DNA of 56,064 nucleotides, taken from positions 1 to 56,064 of the forward strand of contig CAJUET010000015.1 in the NCBI GenBank assembly GCA_910585595.1. Direction: 5' to 3'. The notes below the pieces were generated by a model. It was not told the origin of the DNA and searched no databases. It saw nothing but the letters and a program-made list of their open reading frames with translations. Below are positions 32,062 through 41,567 of this stretch, one piece after another (the stretch's first letter is position 1; every line of letters starts with the position of its first letter). The position numbers and the translations under genes were made by a program. This DNA is from an uncultured Christensenella sp. Lineage in GTDB: Bacteria; Bacillota; Clostridia; Christensenellales; Borkfalkiaceae.

Positions 32062-32750
32062 GAATTCTCCCCCTCGCCTTCTTCCGTCTTTTCATCTTTG
32101 AGCACTTTTTTGTTTTTCACTAAATAGTTCACGCCCGAAACGACCGTAAGAACCGAGCAGAGAACAAAACAGACAAGCCCGATATAGGCGATGATCTCGC
32201 CTGCGCGGTAAAGATTTAACAGCATCTCTTCCCGCGCTCCTAAAATAAACTCGTCCCGAACCGCTTCCGCGCCGAGCGCGAGAAAAGTCATGCTTGCAAG
32301 CAAAAGCGCGATCGAAACGTCCTGAAATACCGTCTTGATCTTACCGAGCTTATCGGCGGCAAGCACCAAACGCTTCCCCGCCGCGATAATGCGGAAGCCG
32401 CTTACGATCAGTTCGCGCGCAAGCACGAGCGCCACGAGGACGCCCGCTACGATGAGTCCGTAAGCGCCGAAAGGATCCACCGTAAACGCCGTCGGAACCG
32501 TCAAAAGCACGATCAACGCAGTCGATACAAGCACCTTATCGGCGATCGGGTCGAGAAACTTACCGAGATCCGTCACAAGGTGACGGCTTCTCGCGATGTG
32601 CCCGTCGAGCGCATCGGTGAGCGCCGCGCCCAAAAATACGACTGCGGAAGCCAAAAAGCACCAAGGGCTCAAAATTCCGCAATAGAATACCGCGACGAAC
32701 ACGGGGATCATAAAAATTCTTGTCAACGTGATTTTATTGGGTAAATTCAT
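32058..32750 (-). CDS. pgsA: CDP-diacylglycerol--glycerol-3-phosphate 3-phosphatidyltransferase
   Basis: The 230-residue membrane enzyme makes phosphatidylglycerol-phosphate. The CDP-alcohol phosphotransferase motif D-x2-D-G-x2-A-R-x8-G-x3-D-x3-D is present in DALDGHIARS...GKFLDPIADK near residue 45. About five hydrophobic helices. It begins 12 bases after rimO. The last 25 residues are a charged cytoplasmic tail. Confidence 0.92.
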   Translation of the reverse strand: MNLPNKITLTRIFMIPVFVAVFYCGILSPWCFLASAVVFLGAALTDALDGHIARSRHLVTDLGKFLDPIADKVLVSTALIVLLTVPTAFTVDPFGAYGLIVAGVLVALVLARELIVSGFRIIAAGKRLVLAADKLGKIKTVFQDVSIALLLASMTFLALGAEAVRDEFILGAREEMLLNLYRAGEIIAYIGLVCFVLCSVLTVVSGVNYLVKNKKVLKDEKTEEGEGENS

Positions 32751-32762
32751 AATTTTACTCCG

Positions 32763-34079
32763 TTAGTCCGAAACTGCCGTTCCGATCAGATCGTAATCGG
32801 CAGCTTCTTCTATTCTAATATGGTATATTTCGCCCTCTTTTGCACGGGGAGAAGTAAAAAATACGTTTCCGTCGATTTCAGGCGCTTGAAAATACGCTCT
32901 TCCCGTAAACCCCGTGCCCTCCCCGTTCACCCCGTCGCACACGACGGGGAGCGTTTTGCCGACGAAGGATCGCAGAAAATTTTTCGATACTTCCCGCTGC
33001 GCCTCATAGAGTTCACGCTGTCTGCGCTTTTTCACGCCCGCGGGTATCTGCCCCTTCATTTTATAAGCGGGCGTTTCCGGCTCGCGCGAATATGCGAAGA
33101 TTCCCGCGTTCTCGAACTTCTGCTCCTTTATGAACGAAATCAAAGCTCTGTGTTCCTCTTCCGTTTCAGAGGGGAAACCCGTAATAAAAGTCGTCCTGAG
33201 CGCGATCCCGGGTATCTCCCTGCGAAGCCTTTCAAAGAGTTTGCCGTACTCTTCCCGCGTTCCCCTTCTCCCCATGAGTTTGAGAATGCGGTTTTCGCTG
33301 TGTTGCAGGGGAATATCAAGGTACTTCAAAATTTTGGGGTTATCGCGGATTTCCGCTATCAAAGCCCCGTCTATCTTTTCCGGATAACAGTATAGCAGAC
33401 GAATGTGACAGATATTGTCAAGTTTAGAAATTTTTTTGATTAAATTTACAAAATTATTTTGACCTTGATCCTCTCCGTAGCGGGTGGTATCCTGCGCGAC
33501 GAGAATCAATTCCTCCGTGTCCCCCAACGAGCGCGCCTCTTCGACGAGCTCGTCCATGGGATAAGAGCGGTACTTCCCGCGGATCTTGGGAATCAAACAG
33601 TAGGTGCAGAAGTTGGAGCAGCCGTCTGCGATCTTTAAATATTTATAGCGATCGGGCGTGGAAACCACGCGCGGCGACAACACTTCTCCGCAGCGCCCTA
33701 CGGCATTCACCCGTTCACCGCGATACGCCTGTTCGAGAGCCGGAAAGAGTTCTTTTACGTCGTGAATACCCAAAAAAACGTCCGCCTCGGTGAGCGCGGG
33801 GAAGAGCTCCCCGATAAATTTTTCGCTCATGCATCCGCTGACGACGATTTTTTCGAGTCTGCTGTTTCCCCTCGTTCCCGCGGCGGAAATAATTTCGTTG
33901 ATCCCCTCTTCCCGCGCCGCGTTCAAAAAGGCGCAGGTGTTTACGATAAGCACTTCCGCCTGCGACAAATCGTTTACGATCTCGCAGCCGTTCGCTCTTA
34001 TTTCGCCCAGAATACGTTCGCCGTCCACGCGGTTCTTATCGCAGCCGAGGCTTATCATGCCGAACTTTTTTTTGAGCAT
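32763..34079 (-). CDS. rimO: Ribosomal protein uS12 methylthiotransferase
   Basis: The 438-residue radical-SAM enzyme adds a methylthio group to an Asp of ribosomal protein uS12. UPF0004 domain cysteines are in SLGCDKNRVD, VNTCAF and VSGCMSE; the radical SAM cluster is CSNFCTYC near 155; a TRAM domain ends the protein. RimO is preferred over MiaB because of the SLGCDKN wording. Its ATG shares one base with the ftsK stop (TGATG). Confidence 0.93.
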   Translation of the reverse strand: MLKKKFGMISLGCDKNRVDGERILGEIRANGCEIVNDLSQAEVLIVNTCAFLNAAREEGINEIISAAGTRGNSRLEKIVVSGCMSEKFIGELFPALTEADVFLGIHDVKELFPALEQAYRGERVNAVGRCGEVLSPRVVSTPDRYKYLKIADGCSNFCTYCLIPKIRGKYRSYPMDELVEEARSLGDTEELILVAQDTTRYGEDQGQNNFVNLIKKISKLDNICHIRLLYCYPEKIDGALIAEIRDNPKILKYLDIPLQHSENRILKLMGRRGTREEYGKLFERLRREIPGIALRTTFITGFPSETEEEHRALISFIKEQKFENAGIFAYSREPETPAYKMKGQIPAGVKKRRQRELYEAQREVSKNFLRSFVGKTLPVVCDGVNGEGTGFTGRAYFQAPEIDGNVFFTSPRAKEGEIYHIRIEEAADYDLIGTAVSD

Positions 34080-37000
34080 CAGTCAAGGCTCCCGTACTTA
34101 CTTTCGTATTCTTCTTTTGTAAGCAGTACCGTTCTTGCCTTCGCCTTTCCGTCGAAGGGTGAAACGTAGCCCATGAGTTCCATCCATTCCATGATCTTAC
34201 CCGCATGGTTATAACCGACGGAGCACTTCCTCTGAATGAGCGAAATGGAAGCCGTACCGAGCCTGACGACGATCCCGAGCGCCTTGATGTACTGTTCGCC
34301 GACCTCTGCATCGTCGTCCATATCGTCGCCCGACGACGCGCCCGACTGTCCGGGGTTGTTGATATAGTCGGAAATTTCCGTATCGAAGTACGCCTCGTTG
34401 TTCGCCTTGACGTTCGCAACGATCTGTTCCACTTCCTTGGAACTCAAAAACGCGCCCTGCACGCGCTGGCAGTTGAACATACCCTCCGTGCGGAAGAGCA
34501 TATCGCCGTTGCCGAGAAGTTTTTGCGCGCCCGTTTCGTCGATGATCGTGCGGGAGTCCACTTCCTGAATAACGCGTAGCGCCATACGGGTGGGAAGATT
34601 CCCCTTGATTACGCCCGTAATGACGTCGACCGAAGGACGCTGGGTGGAGATAACGAGGTGGATCCCCGCCGCACGCGACTTCTGCGTAAGCCGTTGAATG
34701 CGCTCCTCGATGTCCTTCTTTGCAACCGACATAAGGTCGGCAAGCTCGTCAACGACGATCACGATTTTGCACAGTTTCTGTTCGTCCTCGGTAAGGTTTG
34801 CGTTGTATTCGTCGATATTGCGCGCAAGCACGCCCGAACGCGTCTTTTGCTGGAAGAGAGCGTATCTGCGTTCCATTTCTTTGATCGCCCAATTCAGCGC
34901 AGTGACCGCCTTTTGCGCATCCGAAATGATTTCGTTGATCATAAGGTGCGGAAGCCCCTCGTAAATGGTGAACTCGCCCTTGGGATCGATCAGGATAAGG
35001 CGCAGATCCTCGGGAGAATATTTGCAGATGAGGCTTATGAGCATGGAGTGCAGGCATACACTCTTGCCCGAACCCGTCGTTCCCGCAACAAGGAGCTGCT
35101 TCATCTTGACGATATTGCCGATCACGGGTTTTCCCTCGACATCCTTTCCGATGACGAACATCAGGGAACCCGGTTTGGAATTGACGTATTCGGGCGCGTA
35201 AAGGAGCGATCGCAATCCTACGGTCGCGCTCGTCGCGTTGGGCACGTCGACGGAGACCGTTCCGTTTGCACGGTTCGCGTAGACGTTTACGCCGTCGCTC
35301 GCATGCAGACGCATTGCGATTTCCTCGTCGCGCTTGACAACGGTGTTGACGGATACGTTCCCGGGAATCGCAAGATCGTAGCGCGTGACGGTTGCGCCGC
35401 AAGTCACTTTTACGACCTCTGCGTCGATCTTAAATCCGGCAAGGCACTCTTCGATCGCCTGAGAATTGCGGTTGATCTCCTCCTGCGGAACCATGACGGA
35501 ATCGTTATAATCTCTGAACAGCGAATAATCGGGTGCGACGTACTGTCTGTAAATGTGCCGCTTGGGTTCGGGTGCGGGAGCCGCCTCTGCCGAAGCAGGC
35601 GCAATGCGTTCCTCTCTCTCCCGTCTTGTATATTCTGTAACCGTGCGCGTGCGCTGCGGCGGAGGCGGCGCCGAAACGCTTTCGTCCCTTCTGAAATCGC
35701 CGCTGTCGCTTTCATCATCGTCGTCGAAGAGATCCGCCGCACTCCGTCTGTCTCCCCTCGAAAACTCTTCGCCGCGGGAGAAACCGCGCGTTTCGTCAGG
35801 CGCTGCGGGCTTCTCCTCTTCGCGGGGGAAGCTGCGCGTCTCTTCGCGCGCAATCGGTCTTTCTTCGCGCAAAAAGCTCCGACCCTCGTCGCGCGTAACG
35901 GGCTTTTCCTCTTCACGGAGTCCTCTGCCCTCGTTGAATTCGGGGGAAGAGAAGGCACGCTCCGAGCGGGAAGCACGGAAGTCGTCGTCGGATTCGATCC
36001 CGCGGGGGAACGTCGTGCGGTCCTCGCCCACGGAGCGCCCGAACAGCGAACGGATAGACGACTCGCTGTTGTAGTCGACGGCAGGCTCCTCCTGGGGTTC
36101 TTCCTTCAAACTCTCCCTTGCCGTCCGCGCAAAAATGTCCTGCGCGGGCGCATCCTCTGCGGAAACATTCCTCACAGGCTCATATGCGGGAGCTTCGGGT
36201 TCGGGAATAAAATTATTGCTCTTAGGTTCTTCTTTCGCCCCGTTATCGTCGCAAACGTTCGGCACGGAAGAAAATTCCTCGTTATAGGGAACGTCGCGGT
36301 CGTAGCAATTACGGCGAGCGGGTTCGGGCTTCTGCGGTTCGGCGCGGTAAGAGGGAGTCTGCGAATAGGAAACGTCGTTTACGGAAGAATAAGTGTAGCC
36401 GTTCGAAGCCGCGGGCTTATCTTCGCTGATACGCCGCGGCATAGGCTCCGTCCCCGTCTCCGCCGCAGCGGTATAACGGGAAGAATAGGACTCGGCTGTA
36501 TTCGCACTGCCGCTCACCGCATTCGCGCGGGGCTCTTCCCGATAAAGCGACGAGGAGCGTTCGCGTGAATTAAAATAAGAATCGTGACTGAATATAAGAT
36601 TGTTTCTGTAAATTTCCTGAGGATCTGCTCCGAAGAGAATCTCCTTGCTTCTGTCCTTATCGCTCTTATGCTCCGTCGGCTCCTTAGCGGCAAACAAGGA
36701 TCTCGTTGCGGCAGAGCTTGCCCTTTCGGGTCTTACTTGCGGCGTTTGGCGCAGAGACTCCTGCTGCGAAGGAATGCGGCGCACGGGAGGCGCCAAATCT
36801 TCGAACGTGGCGGCAGAGGACTTCCGCCCTTCCTCGGGAAATTCCTCATTGGGATCGAAACCCTGTTTTTTCTCCTTTCTGCTCCTTACGAAACGCACGC
36901 CCTTTATGTAATTGCGGAGGGGCGTTTTAAGAAGGATCAGGATCACGGAAACAAGGGTCAGCGCAACAAATACGACGTACGCGCCTGCGGGAGATAGAAG

Positions 37001-37462
37001 CGCGCGGATCGGATAAGCGATAAAGCCCAACACGACGCCGCCGCCCGTCCCCTCCGCCGCGCTGCTCCCTGCGGCGTTCCAACAGCCGGAAAGATAATTA
37101 CCGTAGCCGTTTCCGTAGAATTTTTCCGAAGTCGCGATCTGCACGATTAAAAATACGGAAATCAATAAAAATGCAACGCGGAGCTTCCATCTCCAAGAGA
37201 TTTTCCCTTTGCCGAATACAAGAACAAAGGATTGATATACCATATAGAGCAAAAGCGGATAAGTCAGAAACCCGAAAATACCGAGGCAGAACGCCGTGAT
37301 CGCCACGCCAATCTCCCCGAAGAGGTACTCACCCGTTACGCATATAAAAAACATGACGGCGGAAAACAGCAGGAGCGTCATTCCCACCGTTTCGCGCGTC
37401 ATTACCGACGCTCTGCTTTTTTCTTTCTTTTCCTTTTTCTCGTCCCGTCCAAAACCGTTCAA
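34079..37462 (-). CDS. ftsK: DNA translocase FtsK/SpoIIIE
   Basis: The 1127-residue protein moves chromosomal DNA through the division or sporulation septum. Four hydrophobic helices lie in the first 180 residues. A long disordered linker (about 190-650) follows and contains about four imperfect 17-residue Arg/Glu/Ser/Phe repeats near 510-580. The motor begins near 660, with Walker A GTTGSGKSV and the Walker B region IVVDELADLM; the gamma winged helix is at the C-terminus (SLIQRKCSVGYNHAGKIMEWME). The start is TTG with CGGAG upstream; an out-of-frame ATG-TTT-TGA minimal frame overlaps the start site. Longer than SpoIIIE (about 790) because of the linker. Confidence 0.93.
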   Translation of the reverse strand: MNGFGRDEKKEKKEKSRASVMTRETVGMTLLLFSAVMFFICVTGEYLFGEIGVAITAFCLGIFGFLTYPLLLYMVYQSFVLVFGKGKISWRWKLRVAFLLISVFLIVQIATSEKFYGNGYGNYLSGCWNAAGSSAAEGTGGGVVLGFIAYPIRALLSPAGAYVVFVALTLVSVILILLKTPLRNYIKGVRFVRSRKEKKQGFDPNEEFPEEGRKSSAATFEDLAPPVRRIPSQQESLRQTPQVRPERASSAATRSLFAAKEPTEHKSDKDRSKEILFGADPQEIYRNNLIFSHDSYFNSRERSSSLYREEPRANAVSGSANTAESYSSRYTAAAETGTEPMPRRISEDKPAASNGYTYSSVNDVSYSQTPSYRAEPQKPEPARRNCYDRDVPYNEEFSSVPNVCDDNGAKEEPKSNNFIPEPEAPAYEPVRNVSAEDAPAQDIFARTARESLKEEPQEEPAVDYNSESSIRSLFGRSVGEDRTTFPRGIESDDDFRASRSERAFSSPEFNEGRGLREEEKPVTRDEGRSFLREERPIAREETRSFPREEEKPAAPDETRGFSRGEEFSRGDRRSAADLFDDDDESDSGDFRRDESVSAPPPPQRTRTVTEYTRREREERIAPASAEAAPAPEPKRHIYRQYVAPDYSLFRDYNDSVMVPQEEINRNSQAIEECLAGFKIDAEVVKVTCGATVTRYDLAIPGNVSVNTVVKRDEEIAMRLHASDGVNVYANRANGTVSVDVPNATSATVGLRSLLYAPEYVNSKPGSLMFVIGKDVEGKPVIGNIVKMKQLLVAGTTGSGKSVCLHSMLISLICKYSPEDLRLILIDPKGEFTIYEGLPHLMINEIISDAQKAVTALNWAIKEMERRYALFQQKTRSGVLARNIDEYNANLTEDEQKLCKIVIVVDELADLMSVAKKDIEERIQRLTQKSRAAGIHLVISTQRPSVDVITGVIKGNLPTRMALRVIQEVDSRTIIDETGAQKLLGNGDMLFRTEGMFNCQRVQGAFLSSKEVEQIVANVKANNEAYFDTEISDYINNPGQSGASSGDDMDDDAEVGEQYIKALGIVVRLGTASISLIQRKCSVGYNHAGKIMEWMELMGYVSPFDGKAKARTVLLTKEEYESKYGSLD

Positions 37463-37537
37463 AACATTTTCTCCGTTGACATTCTTTTTCGCCGACAGCT
37501 TATTTTTCGGCTAATACCCGATAATAATCTAAATTAC

Positions 37538-37566
37538 ATTATATCATTTTCGTTCCGATATTTCAA
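37538..37566 (-). promoter_or_regulatory. Promoter of the ftsK-rimO-pgsA-cinA-recA-nadE operon
   Basis: Minus strand: -35 TTGAAA (37566-37561), 17-base spacer, -10 TATAAT (37543-37538). Leader about 70 bases. Confidence 0.75.
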
Positions 37567-37615
37567 CGATATTACAAGAAGTTTTTGAATTTTTTACAAA
37601 GAATTTTGAAAAATC

Positions 37616-37652
37616 GAAACCCCCCTTGCAATGTTTTGCAAGGGGGGTTTTA
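37616..37652. terminator. Terminator of the lgt-pyrR operon
   Basis: AAACCCCCCTTGCAA pairs with TTGCAAGGGGGGTTT around a short loop. It follows the pyrR stop directly. Confidence 0.92.
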
Positions 37653-38174
37653 TCATCTTGTCAAGATTACCAAATCGTCTCCGTCCGTCTCTTTGAAATG
37701 CACCTTTATGATCTCTTCCGAAGAGGTCGGGATCGTCTTTCCCGCACTGTCGGGTCGGAAAGGAAGCTCCCTGTGCCCGCGGTCGATGAGTGTATAAAGC
37801 CGCACGGTTCGGGGCGTTCCTAGTTCGAGCAGCGCCGAAACAGCCGCCCGCGCCGTTCTGCCCGTGTACATAATATCGTCGATAAGCGCAACGCTCTTCC
37901 CTTCAAGGGAAAAATCGATTTCACTGCCCGAAAATTCCGCCTCCCGCTCATGTTCCGAAAGGTCGTCGCGGTGACGGGCAATGTCGAGCGTGCCGAGCGG
38001 AAGGGTCACGCCCTCGATACGCTCGATTTCGCGCCTCATCTTTTTTGCCAGGATCACGCCGCGCGGACGGATCCCAACCAAAACGAGATCGTCAGCACCC
38101 TTGTTTTTTTCGATAATCTCCATTGAAAGGCGCATCACGGTGCGGCGCATTTCTTCACGGTCGAGCACGATCAT
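37653..38174 (-). CDS. pyrR: PyrR bifunctional protein / uracil phosphoribosyltransferase
   Basis: The 173-residue protein has the PRTase fold with the PRPP loop ALIDDIMYTGRTARA near residue 95 and GIRPRGVILA near 33. PyrR binds pyr mRNA to attenuate pyrimidine genes and has uracil phosphoribosyltransferase activity. No pyr gene or PyrR-binding loop was seen nearby. It overlaps rluD by 4 bases; this lspA-rluD-pyrR order is common in Firmicutes. Confidence 0.92.
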   Translation of the reverse strand: MIVLDREEMRRTVMRLSMEIIEKNKGADDLVLVGIRPRGVILAKKMRREIERIEGVTLPLGTLDIARHRDDLSEHEREAEFSGSEIDFSLEGKSVALIDDIMYTGRTARAAVSALLELGTPRTVRLYTLIDRGHRELPFRPDSAGKTIPTSSEEIIKVHFKETDGDDLVILTR

Positions 38175-39088
38175 ATTCTTTCCTCCTTTCTCAGTAAATC
38201 AAGCACTCTTTCAAAATAATCGGGAAGCGGCGAGGAAAAACTCATCACTTCCCCCGTCGTGGGGTGGACAAGCGTAAGCCTGAATGCGTGAAGCAACTGT
38301 CCTTCCAAGTGGAACCGCTGTTTCTGATAGCCGTACAGTTTATCGCCGACGACGGGGTGCAAAAGATATTTTGCATGCACTCTGATTTGATGCGTACGCC
38401 CCGTCTTTAAGTTAAAACGGACGAGCGTGTGATTTTTGAACCGTTCTTCCGCAAACCACTCCGTCTCTGCGCACCGCCCTTTTCCCGCGGGCAGGACCGC
38501 CATTTTCAAGCGATCCTTCGTATCCCTTCCGATCTGCGTTACGATGCGTCCTTCGTCCTCTTTGAGAACGCCTTCCAAAAGCGCCAGATATTCGCGTTTA
38601 CAGCTCTTTTCGGCAATCTGCTTCGACAAAGAGAGGTGCGCCGCGTCGTTCTTTGCAACGACGAGAAGCCCCGAAGTATCTTTATCCAGACGGTGCACGA
38701 TCCCCGGACGGATCTTCCCGTTGATGGAGCTGAGCGATTCCAGATTATAGAGAAGCGCGTTGACGAGAGTGCCCCGCGTATTGCCCGCACCCGCGTGTAC
38801 GGTCATGCCCTGCGCTTTGTCGACGATCGCAAAGTCCCCGTCCTCGTAGACGATCTTAACGGGTATATTTTCGGGCTCGGCCCCGATGGGTTCGGGATCG
38901 GGAAGAACGACTTTTACGGTATCGCCCGCCTTTGCGCTCTGCCCCGCTTTTACGTCCTTTCCGTTGACGAAGAGCAGCCCCTTCTCCGCAAGCTTTTTCA
39001 CTGCCGAGCGGGTAAGCCCCGTCCCTTCGCTGACAAAGACGTCAATACGGGGACAGGCGTTTTCAAGCGTAAACAGTTTTTCAGTCAT
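38171..39088 (-). CDS. rluD: RluD-family 23S rRNA pseudouridine synthase
   Basis: The 305-residue enzyme has an N-terminal S4 RNA-binding domain (RSAVKKLAEKGLLFVNG) and a catalytic domain with HRLDKDTSGLLVVAK near residue 135, where the Asp of RLD is catalytic. Target uridine cannot be read from sequence. It overlaps lspA by 8 bases and pyrR by 4. Confidence 0.92.
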   Translation of the reverse strand: MTEKLFTLENACPRIDVFVSEGTGLTRSAVKKLAEKGLLFVNGKDVKAGQSAKAGDTVKVVLPDPEPIGAEPENIPVKIVYEDGDFAIVDKAQGMTVHAGAGNTRGTLVNALLYNLESLSSINGKIRPGIVHRLDKDTSGLLVVAKNDAAHLSLSKQIAEKSCKREYLALLEGVLKEDEGRIVTQIGRDTKDRLKMAVLPAGKGRCAETEWFAEERFKNHTLVRFNLKTGRTHQIRVHAKYLLHPVVGDKLYGYQKQRFHLEGQLLHAFRLTLVHPTTGEVMSFSSPLPDYFERVLDLLRKEERI

Positions 39089-39662
39089 GACGGTTTTTCT
39101 TTTTTTCTTCCTTTTCCGCTTCGAGAAGTTTCGCCTCCTCCCGCCAACTCTTTTTGAGAGGGAACATACTTGAAGAACCGATAAAGAGAATGATAAACAC
39201 CAACGCGACCGCGCCGACGGTTATATAGAAATCGGCAGGGTTGCATACGCCGAAGTGCAGGGGCGATATATCGAGAAAATCGCGCACATGTCCGAAATAC
39301 AGTCTGTCGATAAGATTACCGATCGCGCCCGCCTCGATGATCGCAAGGCACATCTGCGCAGGCGGATTCTTTTTGAAGAGCGTAAAAAAGAGCACTGCAA
39401 TTCCGATGATCATGAACACCGTAAGGATCGTGATAATAACCATTGCCGTATAGTTCTGCGCAAATAGGCTAAACGCCATACCGGGGTTTTCCGCATACGT
39501 CAGTTTAATGATCCCGAGAAAATAATCGCTCTGGTTTATCTGACTTGCTTCCGCCGCCGCCTTCGTGATCTGATCGACGAAGAGAAGAACGAGAAACACG
39601 ATCCCGGCGATCGCGGCGAACAGCTTCTGTTGATCCGTCAAACGGAATTTGCTTTTTTTCAT
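39081..39662 (-). CDS. lspA: Lipoprotein signal peptidase (signal peptidase II)
   Basis: The 193-residue protein has four hydrophobic helices. The catalytic aspartates are in GNLIDRLYFGHVRDFLD and CNPADFYI; NPGMAFS is another family block. It removes the signal peptide of lipoproteins after Lgt has acted; lgt is in the same operon. A basic C-terminal tail of about 30 residues is longer than usual. It overlaps the coiled-coil gene by 4 bases. Confidence 0.93.
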   Translation of the reverse strand: MKKSKFRLTDQQKLFAAIAGIVFLVLLFVDQITKAAAEASQINQSDYFLGIIKLTYAENPGMAFSLFAQNYTAMVIITILTVFMIIGIAVLFFTLFKKNPPAQMCLAIIEAGAIGNLIDRLYFGHVRDFLDISPLHFGVCNPADFYITVGAVALVFIILFIGSSSMFPLKKSWREEAKLLEAEKEEKKKNRHD

Positions 39663-40144
39663 GATTTATCACCCATAAGTCCGAGCTCGCGGCACAGCTT
39701 TTCTAAATCGAGCGGTTCTTTGGGCATAAGCACATCATCCATATTAAACCCGCTGTCGCTCTCGTACTTCATTTGCAGTTTTTCGAAGAGCGCGTCGCAG
39801 AAGGCGTTAAAGTCCTTGACTTCCGCCTCGTCGGGATACTTTGCGTTGAGCCTTACCAAAAGCGTGCGGCACTGCTCGGAAAGGAGCGCAAGCTCCCGCG
39901 ATTTGTTTTCCGCCTCCGCCTCGACCGTCTTTTTGATTTCTTCGCCCGCTTTTTCCGCGTCGACGAGCGCGTCTGCAACGCCCTCCCGCTCTTTTTCGAG
40001 TTGGGCAAGACGGGCGCGGAGATTTCTGTTCTCTTCTTTGATCTCCTCGTAAGCGCCTCTTATCATGCGGACGACGTCGTCGTATTCTTCTCTGAGTTTG
40101 CGTATAAGGGTCTTGACTTCCTTCTCTTTATACCGCTTAAACAC
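39659..40144 (-). CDS. Coiled-coil protein at the DivIVA position
   Basis: The 161-residue protein is nearly all charged helix: YKEKEVKTLIRKL, REEYDDVVRMIRG, and EENRNLRARLAQLEKERE, then a second helical stretch and an acidic C-terminus. DivIVA commonly precedes lspA in Firmicutes, and heptad spacing is plausible, but the typical DivIVA N-terminal motif (F-x3-xxGYxxxEVDxFL) is not seen. The start is GTG, overlapping the pncB end by 8 bases. It may be a diverged septal or polar scaffold; identity is open. Confidence 0.7.
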   Translation of the reverse strand: MFKRYKEKEVKTLIRKLREEYDDVVRMIRGAYEEIKEENRNLRARLAQLEKEREGVADALVDAEKAGEEIKKTVEAEAENKSRELALLSEQCRTLLVRLNAKYPDEAEVKDFNAFCDALFEKLQMKYESDSGFNMDDVLMPKEPLDLEKLCRELGLMGDKS

Positions 40145-41567
40145 TGCCGTTTTCCTCTTCGATCTCTTCGATCAATTCTTTCTTTAACGCTGAGAGCGCA
40201 GGCGAAAGATTTACCTTATAGATATGCGGCATATCGAGCCGCTTATATTCTTCGCGAAAGCGGGCGAGTTCCTCCTCGCAGTACTTTCGGTTTTCGTCAA
40301 CGGTATAACGTGGCTTCACGCGCTTTCCCCCTACGAACAGGGGCTGTAACAGCCGCTTCAATCGGAAATTGCCTTCGTATTTCTTTTTGCTTCCCGAAAT
40401 CGCAATCGCCGCTTTTTCATCGACCTTCTCTCCCGCGCGGGCGAGATAATCGAAGAGCGCATAGCCCGTCTCTTTATCGTAAATTCTGTACGCCTCTTTG
40501 CAGGCGGGATCGGTGGTCTTAGCCTCGGTATTTGAAAGTTTGAGCTTGGGAATTTCTTCACCGTTTTCAAATACGGCGCAAAGCTTGTATACGCCGCCGA
40601 GCGAAGGGAGCTGAGCGCTTGTGATCAGCTTCGTCCCCACGCCCCAGCTGTCGATCTTTGCGTTTTGCTCTTTGAGAGAGCGGATAGTGTATTCGTCGAG
40701 ATCGCCCGAAGCGCAAATCTTCACTTCCTGCAAGCCTGCCCGATCGAGCATCTTCCTCGCCTCCTTTGAAAGGTAAGCAAGATCTCCCGAATCGATCCTG
40801 ATCCCCTTGGGCGAATGCCCCTCTTCTCTGAGTCTTAAAAACACTTCGATTGCATTGGGAACGCCGCTCAAAAGGGTATCGTAGGTATCGACGAGAAGCA
40901 CGCAATCGTCGGGATAGGTCTGCGCGTACGCCTCAAACGCCTCTTTCTCGCCCGCAAAATTCATGACCCAGCTGTGCGCCATCGTGCCCGAAACAGACAG
41001 TGAAAACAGCTTGCCCGCATACACATTCGAAGTCGAAGCGCATCCGCCGATAATCGCCGCGCGCGCACCGTACACGCCCGCGTCCGCGCCTTGCGCGCGC
41101 CTGAGCCCGAATTCCATAACGGGATCGCCCTTTGCCTCGCGCACGATCTTAGAAGCCTTAGTGGCGATCAGCGTTTCGTGATTGATAAAATTCAGAAGAG
41201 CCGTTTCGACGATCTGCGCTTCGAACAGGGGCGCGCGCACCGTCAAAATGGGTTCGTTAGGGAACACGATCTCCCCTTCGCGCACCGCCTTGACCGTACC
41301 CGTAAATTTAAAATTTTTCAGGTATTTCAAAAACCCCTCGGAGAAAAGGCGGAGCGAGGAGAGATAGGCGATATCTTCCTTGTCGAAGCGCAGATTTTCA
41401 AGATACTGCGCCGCCTCCTCCATGCCCGCCGCGACCGAATATGAAATCAATTCGTTCGGGCGGAAAAAGAGATCGAACGCCGCCTCGCGTTCATGAATCC
41501 CTTTATCGAAATATCCCTGTCCCATCGTTAGTTCGTACAGGTCGGTCAAAAGTGAAAAATTCCTCAT
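40137..41567 (-). CDS. pncB: Nicotinate phosphoribosyltransferase
   Basis: The 476-residue enzyme starts the salvage of nicotinate to NAD. N-terminal LLTDLYELTMGQGYF, EFGLRRAQGADAG with the PRTase region, IRIDSGDLAYLSKEAR near 265 and GVGTKLITS near 315 are family blocks. It overlaps lgt upstream by 4 bases. Together with nadE in this window it covers two steps of NAD synthesis, though they are in separate operons. Confidence 0.94.
   Translation of the reverse strand: MRNFSLLTDLYELTMGQGYFDKGIHEREAAFDLFFRPNELISYSVAAGMEEAAQYLENLRFDKEDIAYLSSLRLFSEGFLKYLKNFKFTGTVKAVREGEIVFPNEPILTVRAPLFEAQIVETALLNFINHETLIATKASKIVREAKGDPVMEFGLRRAQGADAGVYGARAAIIGGCASTSNVYAGKLFSLSVSGTMAHSWVMNFAGEKEAFEAYAQTYPDDCVLLVDTYDTLLSGVPNAIEVFLRLREEGHSPKGIRIDSGDLAYLSKEARKMLDRAGLQEVKICASGDLDEYTIRSLKEQNAKIDSWGVGTKLITSAQLPSLGGVYKLCAVFENGEEIPKLKLSNTEAKTTDPACKEAYRIYDKETGYALFDYLARAGEKVDEKAAIAISGSKKKYEGNFRLKRLLQPLFVGGKRVKPRYTVDENRKYCEEELARFREEYKRLDMPHIYKVNLSPALSALKKELIEEIEEENGSV

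Noticed and set aside
34658..36568. Plus-strand open frame of 636 codons
   Set aside because: Antisense to ftsK, no recognisable domain, no Shine-Dalgarno.
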